Below are positions 11,691 to 24,261 of a DNA stretch of 64,000 nt, in pieces. Position numbers and translations under genes: made by a program. The DNA is from Utricularia gibba (taxonomy: Eukaryota; Streptophyta; Magnoliopsida; Lamiales; Lentibulariaceae). Below the pieces are notes generated by a model that was not told the DNA's origin, did no database searches, and saw nothing but the letters and a program-made list of their open reading frames with translations. Numbering within the stretch: position 1 is the first letter of the stretch; the number at the start of each line of letters is the position of its first letter. The DNA lies in the NCBI GenBank assembly GCA_002189035.1, contig NEEC01000007.1, positions 2,294,001 to 2,358,000 of the forward strand, in the 5' to 3' direction.

Positions 11691-14468
11691 GGCGAGAGAA
11701 GAGGGGAGCGAACGGCAAGGGTTTTATTTCCCTACTCCCTCCTCCTCAAACCCTCCCTCCCAGATTTGGATGATATATATATATACATACATTCCATGGC
11801 ATGCGGTTCCCGATTATAAGCAATCCCTCCACCCACAGTCAACACACACCAACTCTCCATCTATATATACCACCTATATTTTTTTAATTATTTAATTTTT
11901 ATAATATATATTTTTTCAAAAAAAAAAGGCATCTTACAAAATTAGAATAGTCATTCATCTCCTCTTCATCCCATGTGACTGAATTTGTTGTATATATATT
12001 TATATATATTGACATACCCATGAATGAATATGCATGCAAAAAGAAAAAAAAAAGTATTCTTTTATTTAATCTAGGAGGAGGTGTTGAACCGGTTTTGAAA
12101 ACACCGGTCTGGTCTGGTCTGGACCCTCCCTCCCTCCAGCTTTGCTTTATTTGATCTGATCCTGGGTTGGTTTTCAAGGGAAGTGATTTATTATTGATTT
12201 GGGAGGAGAACATGTTCCCCTCCTCATGGGGCGACTTCCCGAGAATAAACGAATGAATGCCAACCAGAAATGAAATGCTTCCTACTTTTTGGACCAACCA
12301 AAGAGGAGAAGAACATGTTCTCCGATCCAGTTTTTTGACTTCAATCTTCTCCTCTTCTGTAGGGGGTATTTGTAGAAATGACCCCCTGCAGTGGCAAATC
12401 AAAGAAAAAAACTATTTAATTGTCTTTTAACTGCAGTGGCAAAAGTAATATATTCCCAACAGATGTATTAGAAAAGTAACTATAATTTCTTTAGTATATG
12501 AAAAAATAATCATAATATATATATATATAAAATTGATCTTAATGTATAAAAGAGAAAGTTAAGATGAGTATTTTTCAAAATGACCCATCTCCAACCGGGT
12601 GATGAGAGTCATGGAGTAAAATTGCAGTCGTTGGTTTTTTAACCCTAGTTGGAAATCATCTATATATCTTACGGAGCATAAAGCGGCGGCATCCTCGTCG
12701 CATTATTTATTCCATGTGTCCATCAACCGAGAATCTTTACCCTGCACCTTCCGTCGCGGATCTTTACTCTTCTACCCGCGTCCCCACGCCCCCACCCAAA
12801 CCATGCACCCATCATCAGAAAAAAAAGAAAAAAAATGGTTAAATAATTCATGATTTATTAAATATTGGTTATAAAGAAACCAACCCATTTATTTATACAT
12901 TTTCCTTATTTTATAGTCGTTTTTTATGAGTAATCACAGTTATTAAAAGAATAACCATTAAAAGGTAAAAGGTACCCAACCTGATTCCTTTTCTTCTAAT
13001 TCTTCTATTTGTTGTGCGTTACTGGGCAGGCCGGAAGTCATCCAAGTAAACTTGTGGGCCGACGCCCATCGTACGATCCTAATGCACAAATTTGTAACAA
13101 ATCAATTTATTCTTATATAATATTATTCATTTTGAATATTCAATTTTCATGATTTAATATTCTATTATTTTTTTAAAAAAGTCTTATACAATATTATAAA
13201 AATATTTTTCTACATAAATTGTCTCTGTATTTTATTTGTAAGGATGTAAGATTCAACTAAAGTTATTATACATAAAGCTTGACATTACGGAATTGCCACC
13301 AATTGATAATAGCATGCATGTTTTGTATAACACATGTAATATCTTATGGCAGTAGTGCAGCCAAAATTTGAAATCAATGGTATCATTTGCATTTTGCCTG
13401 TGTCTTGTAAACATGGACCTAAACATAGAATTTTTTTTTATTTTTTTCTATTTTATTATTTTAAACGTAGATACCATTTTAAATAAATATATATATATAT
13501 ATATAGCTAAAATTATGTATCAAATAAATTTATAATTTTGATTGTATAATATATGTTTATTAAAATACAAATAATTCAAATACATGATTAATTAAACTAT
13601 ACTATTGCACTTTATTTTACAGTGTTGCTGACTCCTTAGTTAAATTTGGAGAATTGAAGTTTTTAATAGTATCTATGGCAATTCCAAGTTTTTTTTAATA
13701 TTTTGTCATATTTTTAATTTCCATTTGTAATTAATCTAAAAGTTCATATATTTGAATAATAATATTAGTCATTCTTGGACAGCATGATGCAATGCTGGGC
13801 AAAAGGGGATCACGAAGAATTTAAAAAAAATTAAAAAATTTGAAATCTTAGATTTATTTAGACAATTTTCTTATTTTCCTTATATTTATATTTTATAATA
13901 AATATAATTAAACATTAATAAACTAAAAAAATGAGTTGAACCCGTTAATAAATAATTTACTTTATTAAATTAAATGGTAAGAAGGGATGGCAAAAGGGAG
14001 GGGAGGGCCCCATTTATTACATCGTCCAACCGAACCCAGCACCACGCAACATACTAATGACGCTTCGCCAGATATAAATCCCCACTAATTGCGTACTTTG
14101 ACCGGCTTAACAACCGCCATTATTGCTCTAACCCAAGCGATTAACCGCGCACTTATTCTCTTAAACACACATCATTACGTGTCAACCATGACCACAATAT
14201 ATGTATTATATAAGACATGCATGATTTATTTGACGTGTGTGTGATTGGTTGATAGATTTTATTAAAATAAATAAATTTATTAAATTTATTAAATAATAAT
14301 AAATTTATTTTTACATCATGATTCTTGCATTTTGGACCTATTATTATTTTTAGTGTGTTTGGGGGAGTTTGTGATTGTAATTAGAGGTGGTTAATTATGA
14401 TTATAAAGGGTGCTTAGATTGCCTCCTCCTATCCCCTCCTCTCCAACGTGAGACCTTTGATTCCGGCG
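11691..14468. other. AT-rich intergenic region between divergent promoters
   Basis: The H+-ATPase is transcribed leftward and the HD-ZIP gene rightward, so this 2.8 kb holds both promoters. An alternating TA tract at about 11771-11784 may serve the ATPase. A 13-bp direct repeat (ctgcagtggcaaa) occurs at 12386-12398 and 12431-12443. TA repeats lie near 12517-12528 and 13488-13504. A 167-residue frame at 11899-12402 (-) has no ATG near its start and is not supported as a gene. Confidence 0.5.
14402..14408 (+). promoter_or_regulatory. TATA box of the HD-ZIP gene
   Basis: TATAAAG lies 61 bases upstream of the HD-ZIP ATG at 14469, directly before a CT-rich leader. This fits a start site near 14435 and a leader of about 35 bases. 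Confidence 0.45.
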
Positions 14469-15226
14469 ATGGCCATGGGAGAAGACGAGCTCCAGCTGGA
14501 GCTGGGACTGGGTCTCGGATTTGCGAAGACGGAAGCTCGCCGACCCAAGAAACGAGTGTTCCTTGTTGATATCCCCACTCCCAATTCGAGCCACAGGCTG
14601 CTTCAAGACTGCAAGGACAGCGGGCTGTTGATGGAGGAGGAGGACGATGACTACTGCGACCGCAATTTTTCATCCGAATTCGGGAGAAAGAAACTCAGGC
14701 TCACCAGAGAGCAAACCACTCTGCTGGAGGACAGCTTCAGGAAGCAAACCACTCTTAACACTGTGAGAAATCCTTCGCTCCTGATGCTTCTAGACATTTA
14801 TGATCAGAAACCGTCTGAAAATCAGAGTTTCAACTCGCGCAGGCTGAGAAACAGGCGCTGGCCGAGAAACTGAAACTTAAACCCAGACAAGTGGAAGTAT
14901 GGTTTCAAAACAGACGAGCAAGGTATGAGGAATCCGGGCTTCATGGCCACGCCTTCATGCTTGGCTTCTCATGTGTTCCACTGTTACACTGCAGGAACAA
15001 ATTGAAGCAAACCGAAGTTGACTACGAGTTTCTGAAGAGAAGCCACGAGAGATTGCTAGACGAGAACCGCAGGTTAAACGAGGAGCTGGCGAAACTGCGA
15101 TCGCACGACATCAAAAAGCTCGATCCGCTCCCGGGGTTTCTCAACGATCGGAAGGCGGCGCCGGAGGAGACCTGCGAGCGTAGAGGCTGCGCTGCGGTGG
15201 GCCTGGAACCCCCTACCCTAACCTAA
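14469..15226 (+). CDS. HD-ZIP class II homeobox-leucine zipper transcription factor (201 aa)
   Basis: Three exons, 14469-14762, 14843-14922 and 14995-15226, give 201 residues. The N-terminus carries an LxLxL repression-type motif ([11 protein letters not shown]). The homeodomain runs [17 protein letters not shown] ... [16 protein letters not shown] to [11 protein letters not shown] (recognition helix). Its last codon is split by intron 2, and the leucine zipper follows at once ([13 protein letters not shown] ... [15 protein letters not shown]). The pattern matches the HD-ZIP II branch of ATHB17/18, which are nuclear repressors. The homeodomain introns fall at class II positions. The usual C-terminal CPSCE redox motif is absent; only TCERRGC remains near the end, and the tail is short. 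Confidence 0.9.
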
Positions 15227-16803
15227 TGATCACCCATTTTTCTTCTTCTTCTTATTTTTTTACAAGGAAATCATAGAAGACAAATGCATGGTGCATTAAC
15301 TAGACAAGCCTCCTACACAGAAGTCATATAAAATACACACAGTTGCACCCTCTAGACTTAAAAAAACTCATTTCTCACCCAATAATTAACGAATATTGCA
15401 TTTTGACCCACTCCAGTCGCCCCCCCCCCCCCCTTCAATTTGCAATTATTTGAGTTTGATTAATAAAAAATACCATAACGAAATTCGATGTGATTAATTC
15501 AATCCCGATCACAAATAATTCATAGTTCAAAACGATTCAATCGTGATTTTTTTAAGGTGGATGGATTAGGGGTAATCATGGAGTAGTTGTTCACTAATTT
15601 AGGATATTTGATTTATTAATAGAAGCGTGAGGGAATCTTGTGCGGCTACACTATGATTTAATTAATAATTATGGATGTGATAAATAAATGCATTTTCCCT
15701 AACCCTACTCTTATCTTTGACTTCTCCCTGCCCTGCCCTCACCATCATTTTCTTTTTATGGAAAATAATTTAATGCCTCATATGGCAACTGATTAATGTC
15801 ATTTATTGCCCCCATTCTTCTTACATTGTCTTCTCCTTCCCCTTCTCTCCAACCCTATTCCATAGTACTCGATGACGTGGAATTCTGCACTATGTTTGGT
15901 AAGTTTGTGTTATTCAAGAAAAAGTTGGAATCCCGATAATAATTTTTAAATATAATTGAACTTATTAACAATTAGTGATGTTTGAAATAAAGAATAAGTT
16001 CCTGTCTGAGCATGTAACTATGTTTTCGAGAGGTATAATTCAAGAGGTTGTTTGCTAAGATAGTATAATTAATAATATATTGGAGTTATTTGTATTTAAT
16101 ACGCGATTAAGTTTAAAGTTTGTTTGATATATAAATTTTGAATATATCTTTCTAAGATAATATTATATTTGATAAATTTTATAAATTGAATTGTTTAAAT
16201 TAGTACAGGCCCGATTGGAGGCCCAGTAGAGTACTTTCCCCAGCAGCTCCAGTCGACAGTCGACACGATGGAGATGCACAAACTACAGAAGAAGATTCGT
16301 GCGACAGTTGGTGATTCGTCTGTTTCATTTCATGGAGTTCTTAGCACTTTTGGTTCCTAGTTTGTTCGTTGTTGAATAACAAAAGGCTCTGTCCGGATTA
16401 ATTCTTAACTGTTTTGCGGGGCAGACTCGAGCGTTGGCACGGCAAATGTTCGATGAAATGTCTATACGGGTTGATGGTCGTGTGGGATATGTGAAATGTT
16501 GATGAGAGGCAGAGTGTTCTCCACCCGCTTTCTTGGTGTTGTTTACAGTTTCACTTTCTAGAACCTGGACCACTCTGAGTAGTGAGCAGGCATTCCGTGG
16601 ACCAAATGTGGTTTACTGTTCCTTCTAACTCTGATAATGTTTGTAACGAAATGCTTTACATTTTTGAGTTCTTGGATTGGATTCGATTTGGCCATTTAAG
16701 CTTTCATGTTCATGGTTCCCGTATCCGTATAACCGGCTAAACTCTTTCTGATATCGGTGCTTTCATTAGAAGGATTGCAAGTTTAACAAGGTCGTTGAGA
16801 GGA
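15227..16803. other. Intergenic region with a C14 tract
   Basis: Fourteen C in a row occupy 15420-15433. The rest is AT-rich up to about 16200, where base composition changes to that of a transcribed leader. A short ATG frame at 16268 and the bases up to 16803 are probably the 5' UTR of the Obg gene, perhaps with an intron that I could not define. Confidence 0.45.
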
Positions 16804-18884
16804 ATGTGGTTGCAGCGGAAGGGTGGGGTTGCTTCTTTGGAAGCAGTTATTGAAATCTCTAGAAAGAAATGGTTTTTCCAAACCTGCTCATGTTCAAGCA
16901 TTTCCCAAAAGAAAACAAAATTGGCACCACTGCAGGTAAACAGGGCCATATGTTTGCGCCTCCCCTATTTCATATTTTCGAATGTTTAGCCTAAGCTTTT
17001 GTAATATGCTTTATGTAGGAGCGAAAAATGATAGATAGATTCAAGCTGTGGGCTAAAGGAGGTGATGGAGGAAATGGTTGTTCAAGCTTTCGCCGTAGTC
17101 GTCATGATCGCCGTGGAAGACCTGATGGTATTCCTTTGCTACAAACTGGTCAAAGTGAACCCATCTTGATAGATAGAGAAAGGCGTGCAATAATGTCATA
17201 TGATAAGCCTAGGTCTCTTTTCTTATGTTGTTTTTCTGATGCATGCCACAAATGTTTCATTCTTTCTGGATATTGGGATCTTGGTTTCACACTCATTCCT
17301 TGGGTAGGGAAGGCAGAGTCTTGATCTAAGACATGGGATTCCTGGATTTTGCTTACGGTGTTACTTTTAAATGCAGGCGGTAATGGTGGAAAAGGAGGTG
17401 ATGTTATCTTAGAATGCTCAACAACAGTGTGGGATTTTAGTGGTCTGCAACATCATATAGTGGGTAACACATCCTTTCTGTTAACATGTGGTGACTTACT
17501 CTTTCTGTTTATTTTTGTCCTTCCCGATCATTCACAACATTAGGAGTGATTTTGTTATCTTCTGCATTGCTGGACGAGCGATTTGAAAACCTCTTCTATT
17601 TTCCAGAATGCGAAAAGAGGAGGAAATGGCGCTCCCAAAAATATGATAGGCAGCCGAGGAGCTGATAAGGTGGCATTTTAAAATGGTCTCCCCCATTGAA
17701 ATTCATTTTTTCCTGAAACAAAAATGGCCGGATTTCAATTACAGGTTGTTCAAGTACCTATTGGGACTGTTATCCATCTACTTCAAGGTGAAGCTCCTAC
17801 ATACGTCGAGAAGAAACCTTCTGGATCCCTGGATCCTTGGGAGATTCCTGATAAACTCGACTCTGGGTTTTCTGAGTTCTGTGAACCATCTCTCACAGAG
17901 GGAACGCGGAAGTTGGCTATTAAGAAGGCAAGAGGAGCCGAAAAATTCACATTATCTGCTCGGAAACTTGATCAACATGAGGCAGCAATTTTTCTCGAAG
18001 ATGAAATCCTTAATGAACCCGAAGCACATTCTTGGACAGGAGGAAATAGAAAATATTCAACTTCAGGCAACGAGACTAGCACGTCTGAACCAGAGCACGA
18101 GGAAGATTTATTGGACATACAGGAAGTCGTTGAACTTACTGCACCTGGTGAACAAGTAATTGTTGCTCGAGGAGGGTGTGGAGGTTTGGGCAATATGCAC
18201 ACTGCAAAGGGTCTCAGTATCTCGAGCCCTAGCAACGATAATGCAACTGGTGAGCCTGCTCTAGACAATCTCGGCCAACCGGGGTCAGAAACACTTGTTC
18301 TATTGGAACTGAAAACTATTGCTGATGTGGGCCTTGTTGGCTTGCCAAATGCTGGGAAAAGCACCCTTCTTGGTGCTCTATCAAGGGCCAAACCGAGAGT
18401 TGGCCACTATGCCTTCACCACACTGAGGCCGAATCTAGGAAATTTAAACTATGATGATATCTCCATCACTGTGGCTGATGTCCCTGGTCTCATAAGAGGA
18501 GCTCATGAAAACCGGGGCCTTGGACATGCTTTTCTACGCCATATCGAGCGTACGAAAGTGTTGGCCTACGTAGTGGATCTAGGCAGAAAGGATACACCTC
18601 CATGGGAGCAACTCAGAGACCTGGTATTAGAACTCGAGATGTACAACAATGGCTTGTCCAATCGGCCCTCTTTGGTGGTCGCAAACAAGATCGATGAGGA
18701 GGGTGCTGAAGATGCGTTACAACAACTGAAAAGAAGGGTGGCTCATGTTCCCATTTTCCCAGTTTGTGCTGTTCTTGAAGAAGGAATACAAGAGCTGAAG
18801 GCTGGCCTCAAGGAGCTGGTAAGGCCCCTGGATGTGGAACAACACGCCCTCAGCCTGAAACTAGACCATATTCTCCTTGACTAG
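16804..18884 (+). CDS. Obg-family GTPase, mitochondrial type (ObgM, 508 aa)
   Basis: Five exons: 16804-16935, 17019-17127, 17377-17459, 17607-17669, 17745-18884. The sum is 1527 bases. The N-terminal 44 residues are basic and hydroxylated, as in a mitochondrial presequence. The glycine-rich Obg fold follows (MIDRFKLWAKGGDGGNGCSS, GGNGGKGGDVILEC, NAKRGGNGAPKNMIG, VPIGTVIHL), interrupted by an acidic insertion of about 130 residues. The G domain has G1 GLPNAGKST, switch regions HYAFTTLRPNLG, G3 DVPGLI and G4 NKID. Obg proteins bind GTP and assist assembly of the large ribosomal subunit; the organelle assignment rests on the presequence and on resemblance to plant ObgM. The start is the first ATG in frame with exon 2. 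Confidence 0.93.
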
Positions 18885-19865
18885 GGGATCCTTCTCAGTT
18901 CTTTACAGTTAATTATGAATTGGTATTTTACGTAGTTTTTTATTTTAATAATAAGATAATGATTTTGTTTGAAATAAATTCTGTTTTTGAAAAAATGTTT
19001 TAATATTAATTGTATTATTAAATACAAATAAATTGTATTCCAAGATCTGTTTGAAGTTTTTTCAATCCATATATTCATTATACTTGATTTTGTAGTTTTT
19101 TGGGTGAGGAATAAATTGAATTTAATATTTTGAAAATTCATAATTCTTTGAATTAGTGTACTTGAGTTCAATTTAATTGTTTTGTTATATATTCTATTTT
19201 ATTGTTTATTTCAAATTTCATAATAATAATTAGAAAATTAAAATTATGAAAGTAATGAAATTTAAATATAAACAGAAAATCATTGTATTAGATGTATCAT
19301 AAAATTAATATATTAACTTGATTTTGAATTTTATATTATATAATAATTTAATATAAACGGCAAATCATCGGAACCGGGGAGGGGAGGAGTGGCTGGCTGG
19401 CTGGTTGCATGGGAGCTAAAGTTTTATTATTATTATTATTATTTTTCTTCTGGGATTCTTCGCATTCGCGTGGATAGTTTGATTCCCATTTGAATTTGCT
19501 GAATCAGTTTATTTCTAGCTGGATTCTTTGCAAATGGATTGATGCACTCCTCCTCCTGATTGTTCTTTTCGTTTCTTGCTTTGTGATTTTAGAAATTTGG
19601 GATTTATGTAGACCTTTTGAAATTTAACCGGATAGGTTCTTTCTCCTCCTGGATTCTTCTCAGTCTGGTGGATATATTGATTTCCCAGTCGATTCTAGTT
19701 GAATTTTCTGAGTCCGGTTTTTTGTACCGCGATTTCGGTGCAAATGGATTTATGCCCTTTTCTTTTCTTGCTTTTTGGTTCCTTAAATATGGGATGCATG
19801 CAGACCTTTCAAGGTGAGGAATTTGTTCGGTGCTGTGGATTATTAGCTGAATGGTTGCTCGGAGA
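18885..19865. other. AT-rich intergenic region and leader of the bZIP gene
   Basis: Bases 18885-19370 are AT-rich without coding signal. A CTGG repeat (about 19391-19406) and an ATT repeat (about 19423-19442) precede a T-rich leader. The leader continues to the ATG at 19866. An in-frame upstream ATG at 19851 exists. Confidence 0.45.
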
Positions 19866-21098
19866 ATGGGGTCTCAGGATGGTGGGACGAATGCTAATGA
19901 AGGGAACCAAACTGAAACACAAATGGTGCAGAATCAAATGACTGATTTATTGGGGCCTTTAAGTAGCATGGATCTTGATGAGCTTCTCATGTCTGTGTGG
20001 ACGCCTGAGATGGATAATAATCAAGTGATAGAATGTGATGGGTATCAGACTGCCACTCCCCAACCAGCTCCATCGTCTGGTTTGTCTTTGGATAACAACC
20101 CTCCTCTTCCTCAACCAGAGGAGCTAAGCCAGAAGACGGTTGATGAGGTGTGGCAGGGCATTCAGGATGGGCAGAAATGGAGTAATCATGACAGGGAGTC
20201 TGCTCAGGGAGAAACATCTTTTGACGACTTCTTGATTAAAGCTGGATTTTTTTCTGAGCCAACCCGTGAAAACATAACTTTGTGCTCTGTTACTGATCCT
20301 GTAGGGTTGCCCCAAGAAGCTCGGTGGATGAGTTATCAGGCCCTTCCAGTGCATTCTCAGCCGCAACTCCCCATTATCACACCCGGCCATCACGAGTTTG
20401 CCCTCCCCGCCTTCCCTGATACTCAAATGTTCATGTCCTCTTCCTCTTTGATAGGTACCTCCTCTGGTGCTCAGATGCCTGGAAGGAAAAGGGGTACTCC
20501 CGATAACCTAGCTAGAAGGCGTGAAAGGAGGCAGAAGAGGTTGATTAAAAACCGTGAGTCCGCAGCACGATCACGAGCTAGGAAGATGGTACTCTTTACT
20601 TCGCAATTGTACCAGCTACTATGACTTCCATTTTTAGCCGGTGATTCTGAATGCATTCTGTGTTTTCATTCTTCAATACTACCGAATGGTTGATGCTTTT
20701 TACTTCAGTTATATACACATAAGCTGGAGAGTATGGTCTCACGTCTGGAGGAGGAGAACAAAAACCTTAAGAGACAACAGGTACTTTGTGCTTGTCTTTT
20801 CTTGAATAACTGCCTCACTCCCTGCTTCCTTGCCATTTTCATAAAAAATATAGTGTCATTCTACGTTGTCGTTACCATTTATTACCATCCTAGATATTGA
20901 TCTAGTTATGGGGTGTTTGGCACCTGTGCACACAAACACTAGGCCACGCTTTTTCTGTTGGTTTCCCAATCCGCAATATATCTACACTCTTCATTGCTGT
21001 GGGTGACCTTATAGGAAATGGAGAAGGTGCTGCACAGCGTTTCACGACCGGTGCCAAGATATAGTCAGCTGCGCAGGACAAGGTCATCGCCACCGTGA
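19866..21098 (+). CDS. Group A bZIP transcription factor (ABI5/DPBF/AREB-like, 292 aa)
   Basis: Three exons: 19866-20588, 20709-20780 and 21015-21098. The N-terminal half shows the conserved kinase-target blocks of ABA-responsive bZIPs: LGPLSSMDLDELLMSVW, LSQKTVDEVWQGIQ and SFDDFLIKAGF. The basic region is RRQKRLIKNRESAARSRARK (N-x7-R intact), followed by a short leucine zipper that starts in exon 2 (YTHKLESMVSRLEEENKNL). The end, SQLRRTRSSPP, resembles the C-terminal RRTxS block that binds 14-3-3 in AREBs. Members bind ABRE (ACGTG) sites in ABA and seed responses. The compact size suggests the DPBF3/4 or EEL side of the family rather than ABI5 itself. Starting at 19851 would add five residues. 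Confidence 0.9.
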
Positions 21099-21487
21099 AA
21101 ATCTGATAGTCTTTACGACCTGGTTTGTCCATGTTGCAGCAACAGAACCTTATGATGAAGATGTCTGTGAATTTGTGCCCACTGATCTTTACATATATAT
21201 ATCAATAAACGTACCTTCATGGTCTTTTAATGGCCTGCTGTAGATAACCCCAGCAACAAACATATTGGCTTGTGGGCGTCGTGTTTGATTTTCTGATATA
21301 GAAATATGAAGTTTCCTCTGGCACATACGATTTGAACTGCAGGCTTGATGGCAGAAGCTCCTTCCTCCGTCTAGCGGTGCCAGAGCATTTGCCCTCCCAG
21401 AGGGATAGCCTGAGGAAGGAGATGGTGTTGCTGGTCTGTTCCGTTTAACTATTGTAACAAGTTGATCCCCAATACTCAGCATGATAC

Positions 21488-21495
<8 letters not shown>

Positions 21496-21540
<45 letters not shown>
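21496..21540. repeat. (AG)n microsatellite, 45 bp
   Basis: Uninterrupted AG dinucleotides about 400 bp past the bZIP stop codon. Confidence 0.95.
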
Positions 21541-21544
<4 letters not shown>

Positions 21545-21714
21545 GTACATGAAGAAGCAACAAAAGTTGTAATGTAGAATGTTGTGTATGTTTCTTACAA
21601 ATGATGGAAATTGACTAAAGGGCAGCAAAACTGTTCTTTGTTGGCGCTGGTTCACTGCCCCGATTTTCACATGCCTTTCCAAACTACTGTTCCCTCCTGA
21701 AAGATTCATTTGCA

Positions 21715-21849
21715 GTGATATCAACCTCATGTCCGAGCCTCGAATTTGCAAAACAACGTGCTGATGATCTAGAGAAGATATACTTCGAAGTACTTGAATC
21801 CCAAGATAGAAAGCGTCAGAAGTTAGAGGAAACTGAAATAAGAAATAAG
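21715..21849 (+). pseudogene. Short coding-like fragment, unknown origin
   Basis: About 45 residues with ordinary plant codon use (SLEFAKQRADDLEKIYFEVL, then ESQDRKRQKLEE) form an amphipathic, likely coiled-coil helix. The frame then runs into AT-rich sequence (YTTYFINSIYEYW) that looks noncoding. No start codon or second exon was found. I do not recognise the parent gene. Confidence 0.3.
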
Positions 21850-22843
21850 GATATAGTCTACACCACTTATTTTATAAATTCTATTTATGAATATTGGATA
21901 AGTAAAACTCAAATAATTAGTTGTGGTATTTTCAACTTATTATTTATTTATGAAGAAACAAATGTATTTCGATTTTGTACAGATTTGATTTATTGGAAGC
22001 AAATACATTTGTTAGAATAAGTTAGTGACTTATTTTGATAAGTAAGTTAATGTAACTTATTAAATAAGTTGAGTTTTAAATATAAATATAGGCAAATTTA
22101 AAATAAATAAAAGTTAAGTATAAATTTGAGTAAAAATTACAAATAAATAAAAATCATGTGGTTATGTCATAAGTAATTTTAACGTATATTTAAAGTAATA
22201 AGTTGAAAAATAAGTCGTGCAGACTATATACTAATAGTTCATCAACTTCAAGAATCTATGAATAGGTACCCACAAGTCTTGTAAACTATCATTGTACTTG
22301 TTTCTTCTACAACCAAGTTCGTTTTCATCATGGTATGGAATATTGTCATACGTTTGTAGACATATATACACTATGTGCTGTTTAGTTAATAGTCAACCTT
22401 ATATCCTTCATAAATAAAAAAAATCTAAGGTAGCTCTATATACAATAAAAAAAAACTTATAGAAAAACAGCTCGATTATTAAAATATTTATATAAATGAT
22501 TTGAAGCAAGAACAACAAGGCTATTATTCATTATTTTTGATATATATCCCCATTCCCTTGATGGTGATTTTTGAGTTGATTTCATTACTTTTTAAAGAAC
22601 TTCTTGATATTAATAAAATATTTTTTGGGTAATTATTTGATTCACATGATATTAAAAAGACAAATCAATTGATTGTAGATTTAATTGGCACACAAATTAA
22701 TCCCCAACAAAAGAAAAGGTCTTCGCGAAATTGAAAAAATAATATTTAGAATTTTCAAGAGGGAGAAGTTTACAATTCTTGCTATGTTGAAAAAAAAAAA
22801 TCAAAGAATGAATTCAGAAGCTGAAAAGATCAGTTTTGATTCC

Positions 22844-24148
22844 TCAGGAGAAGGCGGTTGGCAGGGCTGTGCAGTTGAGAGCTTGGAGGGTGGGGATGAT
22901 GAGGCTTTGCTCGATGCGGACGGCGATCTCCTGTGTGAAGTGAATTCCATCCCAGAACATGTGGCGTTCGGGATGGGAGCATGCGGGCACTCCGGCGCTG
23001 CCGCAGAATCTGTTGCTGCTGTAGTTGTACGCGCCTCCGATCCCGCAGCAGGCTCTCAGGGCGGTGGCTGCATGACCCTCTGTGCACGAATCAATGGTAA
23101 ATAAATGATGAGCATCTCTGCCGACTACAGGTGGAGAATGAATGCGAGGGCTTGCCTTGATTCAATCTGTCGAGGATTTGGAGGAAGCCCTCGTCGAAGG
23201 CGCCGTAGATGAGGGTGACGTTGGGGAACTCCCTGCCCAACTCGTTGATGGCTTGCCGGAGGTAGTTGTTCTTCATGGTGATGAGCCTGTTGACGCTGCT
23301 GAGGCATCCCAGGCGATCGTAGGCGGTGGGGTCGCCGGAGGGCATTGCGGTCAGGATGTAGGGGAAGCAACCCAGAGGGGCGCTGCCCGGGATGACGATG
23401 AGCCTTGCTCCCATCCCGATGAGTTGCTGCAAGTAGGGAGATTATATCAGTATGAAGGAATGGCCACAACTGGTATTTTTTTTGTGACAAAAAGGGGATC
23501 GATTAGTTACCCTGGTGGCCTGGATCTGTTCTCTGGTGATGGGGCCGACGTAAGACTGCGCTTCCTGAAGGGTCTTTCCCTGCGTGAGGGCGTACCCGAT
23601 GTCGTTGGCCTCGAGGTCTCCCAGCAGCACCAGCGAATTGGCGAGCCTGTCGGCGATGCAGTCGGAGGCGTTTGCGCCGCCGCAGACGGACCGGAGGTGG
23701 GTTTGGAACCATTCGAGTTGGGTGGCGAGGGAAGTGGCGTAGCGTGGGATCCGGATGCCTCTCCGCGAGAAGAAGCCGTGGTCCATCACCGGACTCCTGG
23801 CGACCGAGAAGATGACGCCGTTGCTGGAGTTGGCCCTTTCGGAGAGAGAAGGAACGATATCCGGGAAGCCGAAGTCGAAAGCCGCGAAGTCGAAGTCGAC
23901 GAGGCCGTCAGACCATCGCCCGTTGGGGTGCCGGGATACGTCCGCCCGTAGGGTGCACGTGTGGGCGGGAGTGACTCCTGAATGAGGACGGAGTTTCCGA
24001 CGTCGGTGGCGCCGTCCCCGAAGTGGTAGAGGTAGGGAAATGGGCACACGGGATTGCCACCAGTCCGTGAAGAAGCAACCGCAGCGCTACTACAAGCACT
24101 CGCAGCAACGATCGCGAAGAGGAGGAGCTGAGAGGAGAAACCCATCAT
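22844..24148 (-). pseudogene. GDSL esterase/lipase copy 1, frameshifted
   Basis: It has the same structure as the right-hand copy: exons 23511-24148, 23156-23426 and 22844-23079 in mirror positions. One base is missing in the G-run 23925-23928, near residue 75, so translation leaves the frame right after RTYPGTP and stops at 23786. If the base loss is real, only the signal peptide and first block would be made. If it is a base-calling error, this copy encodes the same 381-382 residues as the other. It has a plausible own promoter in the spacer. The other sequence features are described at the right-hand copy. Confidence 0.85.
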
Positions 24149-24226
24149 CACCTGAACTGAACTGATCTGATCTGATCTGCCGTTGGTTGTTGAGCTTGAA
24201 TTATGGAGATGAACTGGGGTGCGTGG

Positions 24227-24235
24227 AATTTATAG
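24227..24235 (-). promoter_or_regulatory. TATA box in the palindrome spacer, reading into copy 1
   Basis: CTATAAATT on the minus strand is followed after about 30 bases by a purine-poor leader and then by CAGATCAGATCAGATCAG before the ATG at 24148. This is a normal TATA-to-ATG arrangement for the left copy. In the other direction the same site reads tttatagta about 30 bases before the ATG of the right copy, so that copy would have almost no leader. The flanking bases 24223-24243 are themselves a 7-bp-stem inverted repeat (gtggaat ... attccac). Confidence 0.5.
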
Positions 24236-24261
24236 TATTCCACAGAAAGGCTTTTCCTCGG

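Larger units (their letters stand above)
21099..22836. other. 3' flank of bZIP gene, microsatellite, coding-like fragment, AT-rich DNA
   Basis: After the bZIP 3' flank and the AG repeat there is a short coding-like stretch at about 21715-21849, preceded by an acceptor-like gcag. From 21850 to 22836 the DNA is strongly AT-rich with no recognised gene. It ends where the left arm of the GDSL palindrome starts. Confidence 0.5.

Noticed and set aside
11899-12402. Minus-strand frame of 167 residues
   Set aside because: No ATG near its start, biased composition (poly-Phe stretches, TA-repeat residues) and no family similarity; it lies in the promoter region of the H+-ATPase.
23142-23951. Long plus-strand frame of 269 residues inside the left palindrome arm, and its mirror image at 24439-25272
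   Set aside because: Both are antisense shadows of the GDSL exons, open only because the coding strand is GC-rich.
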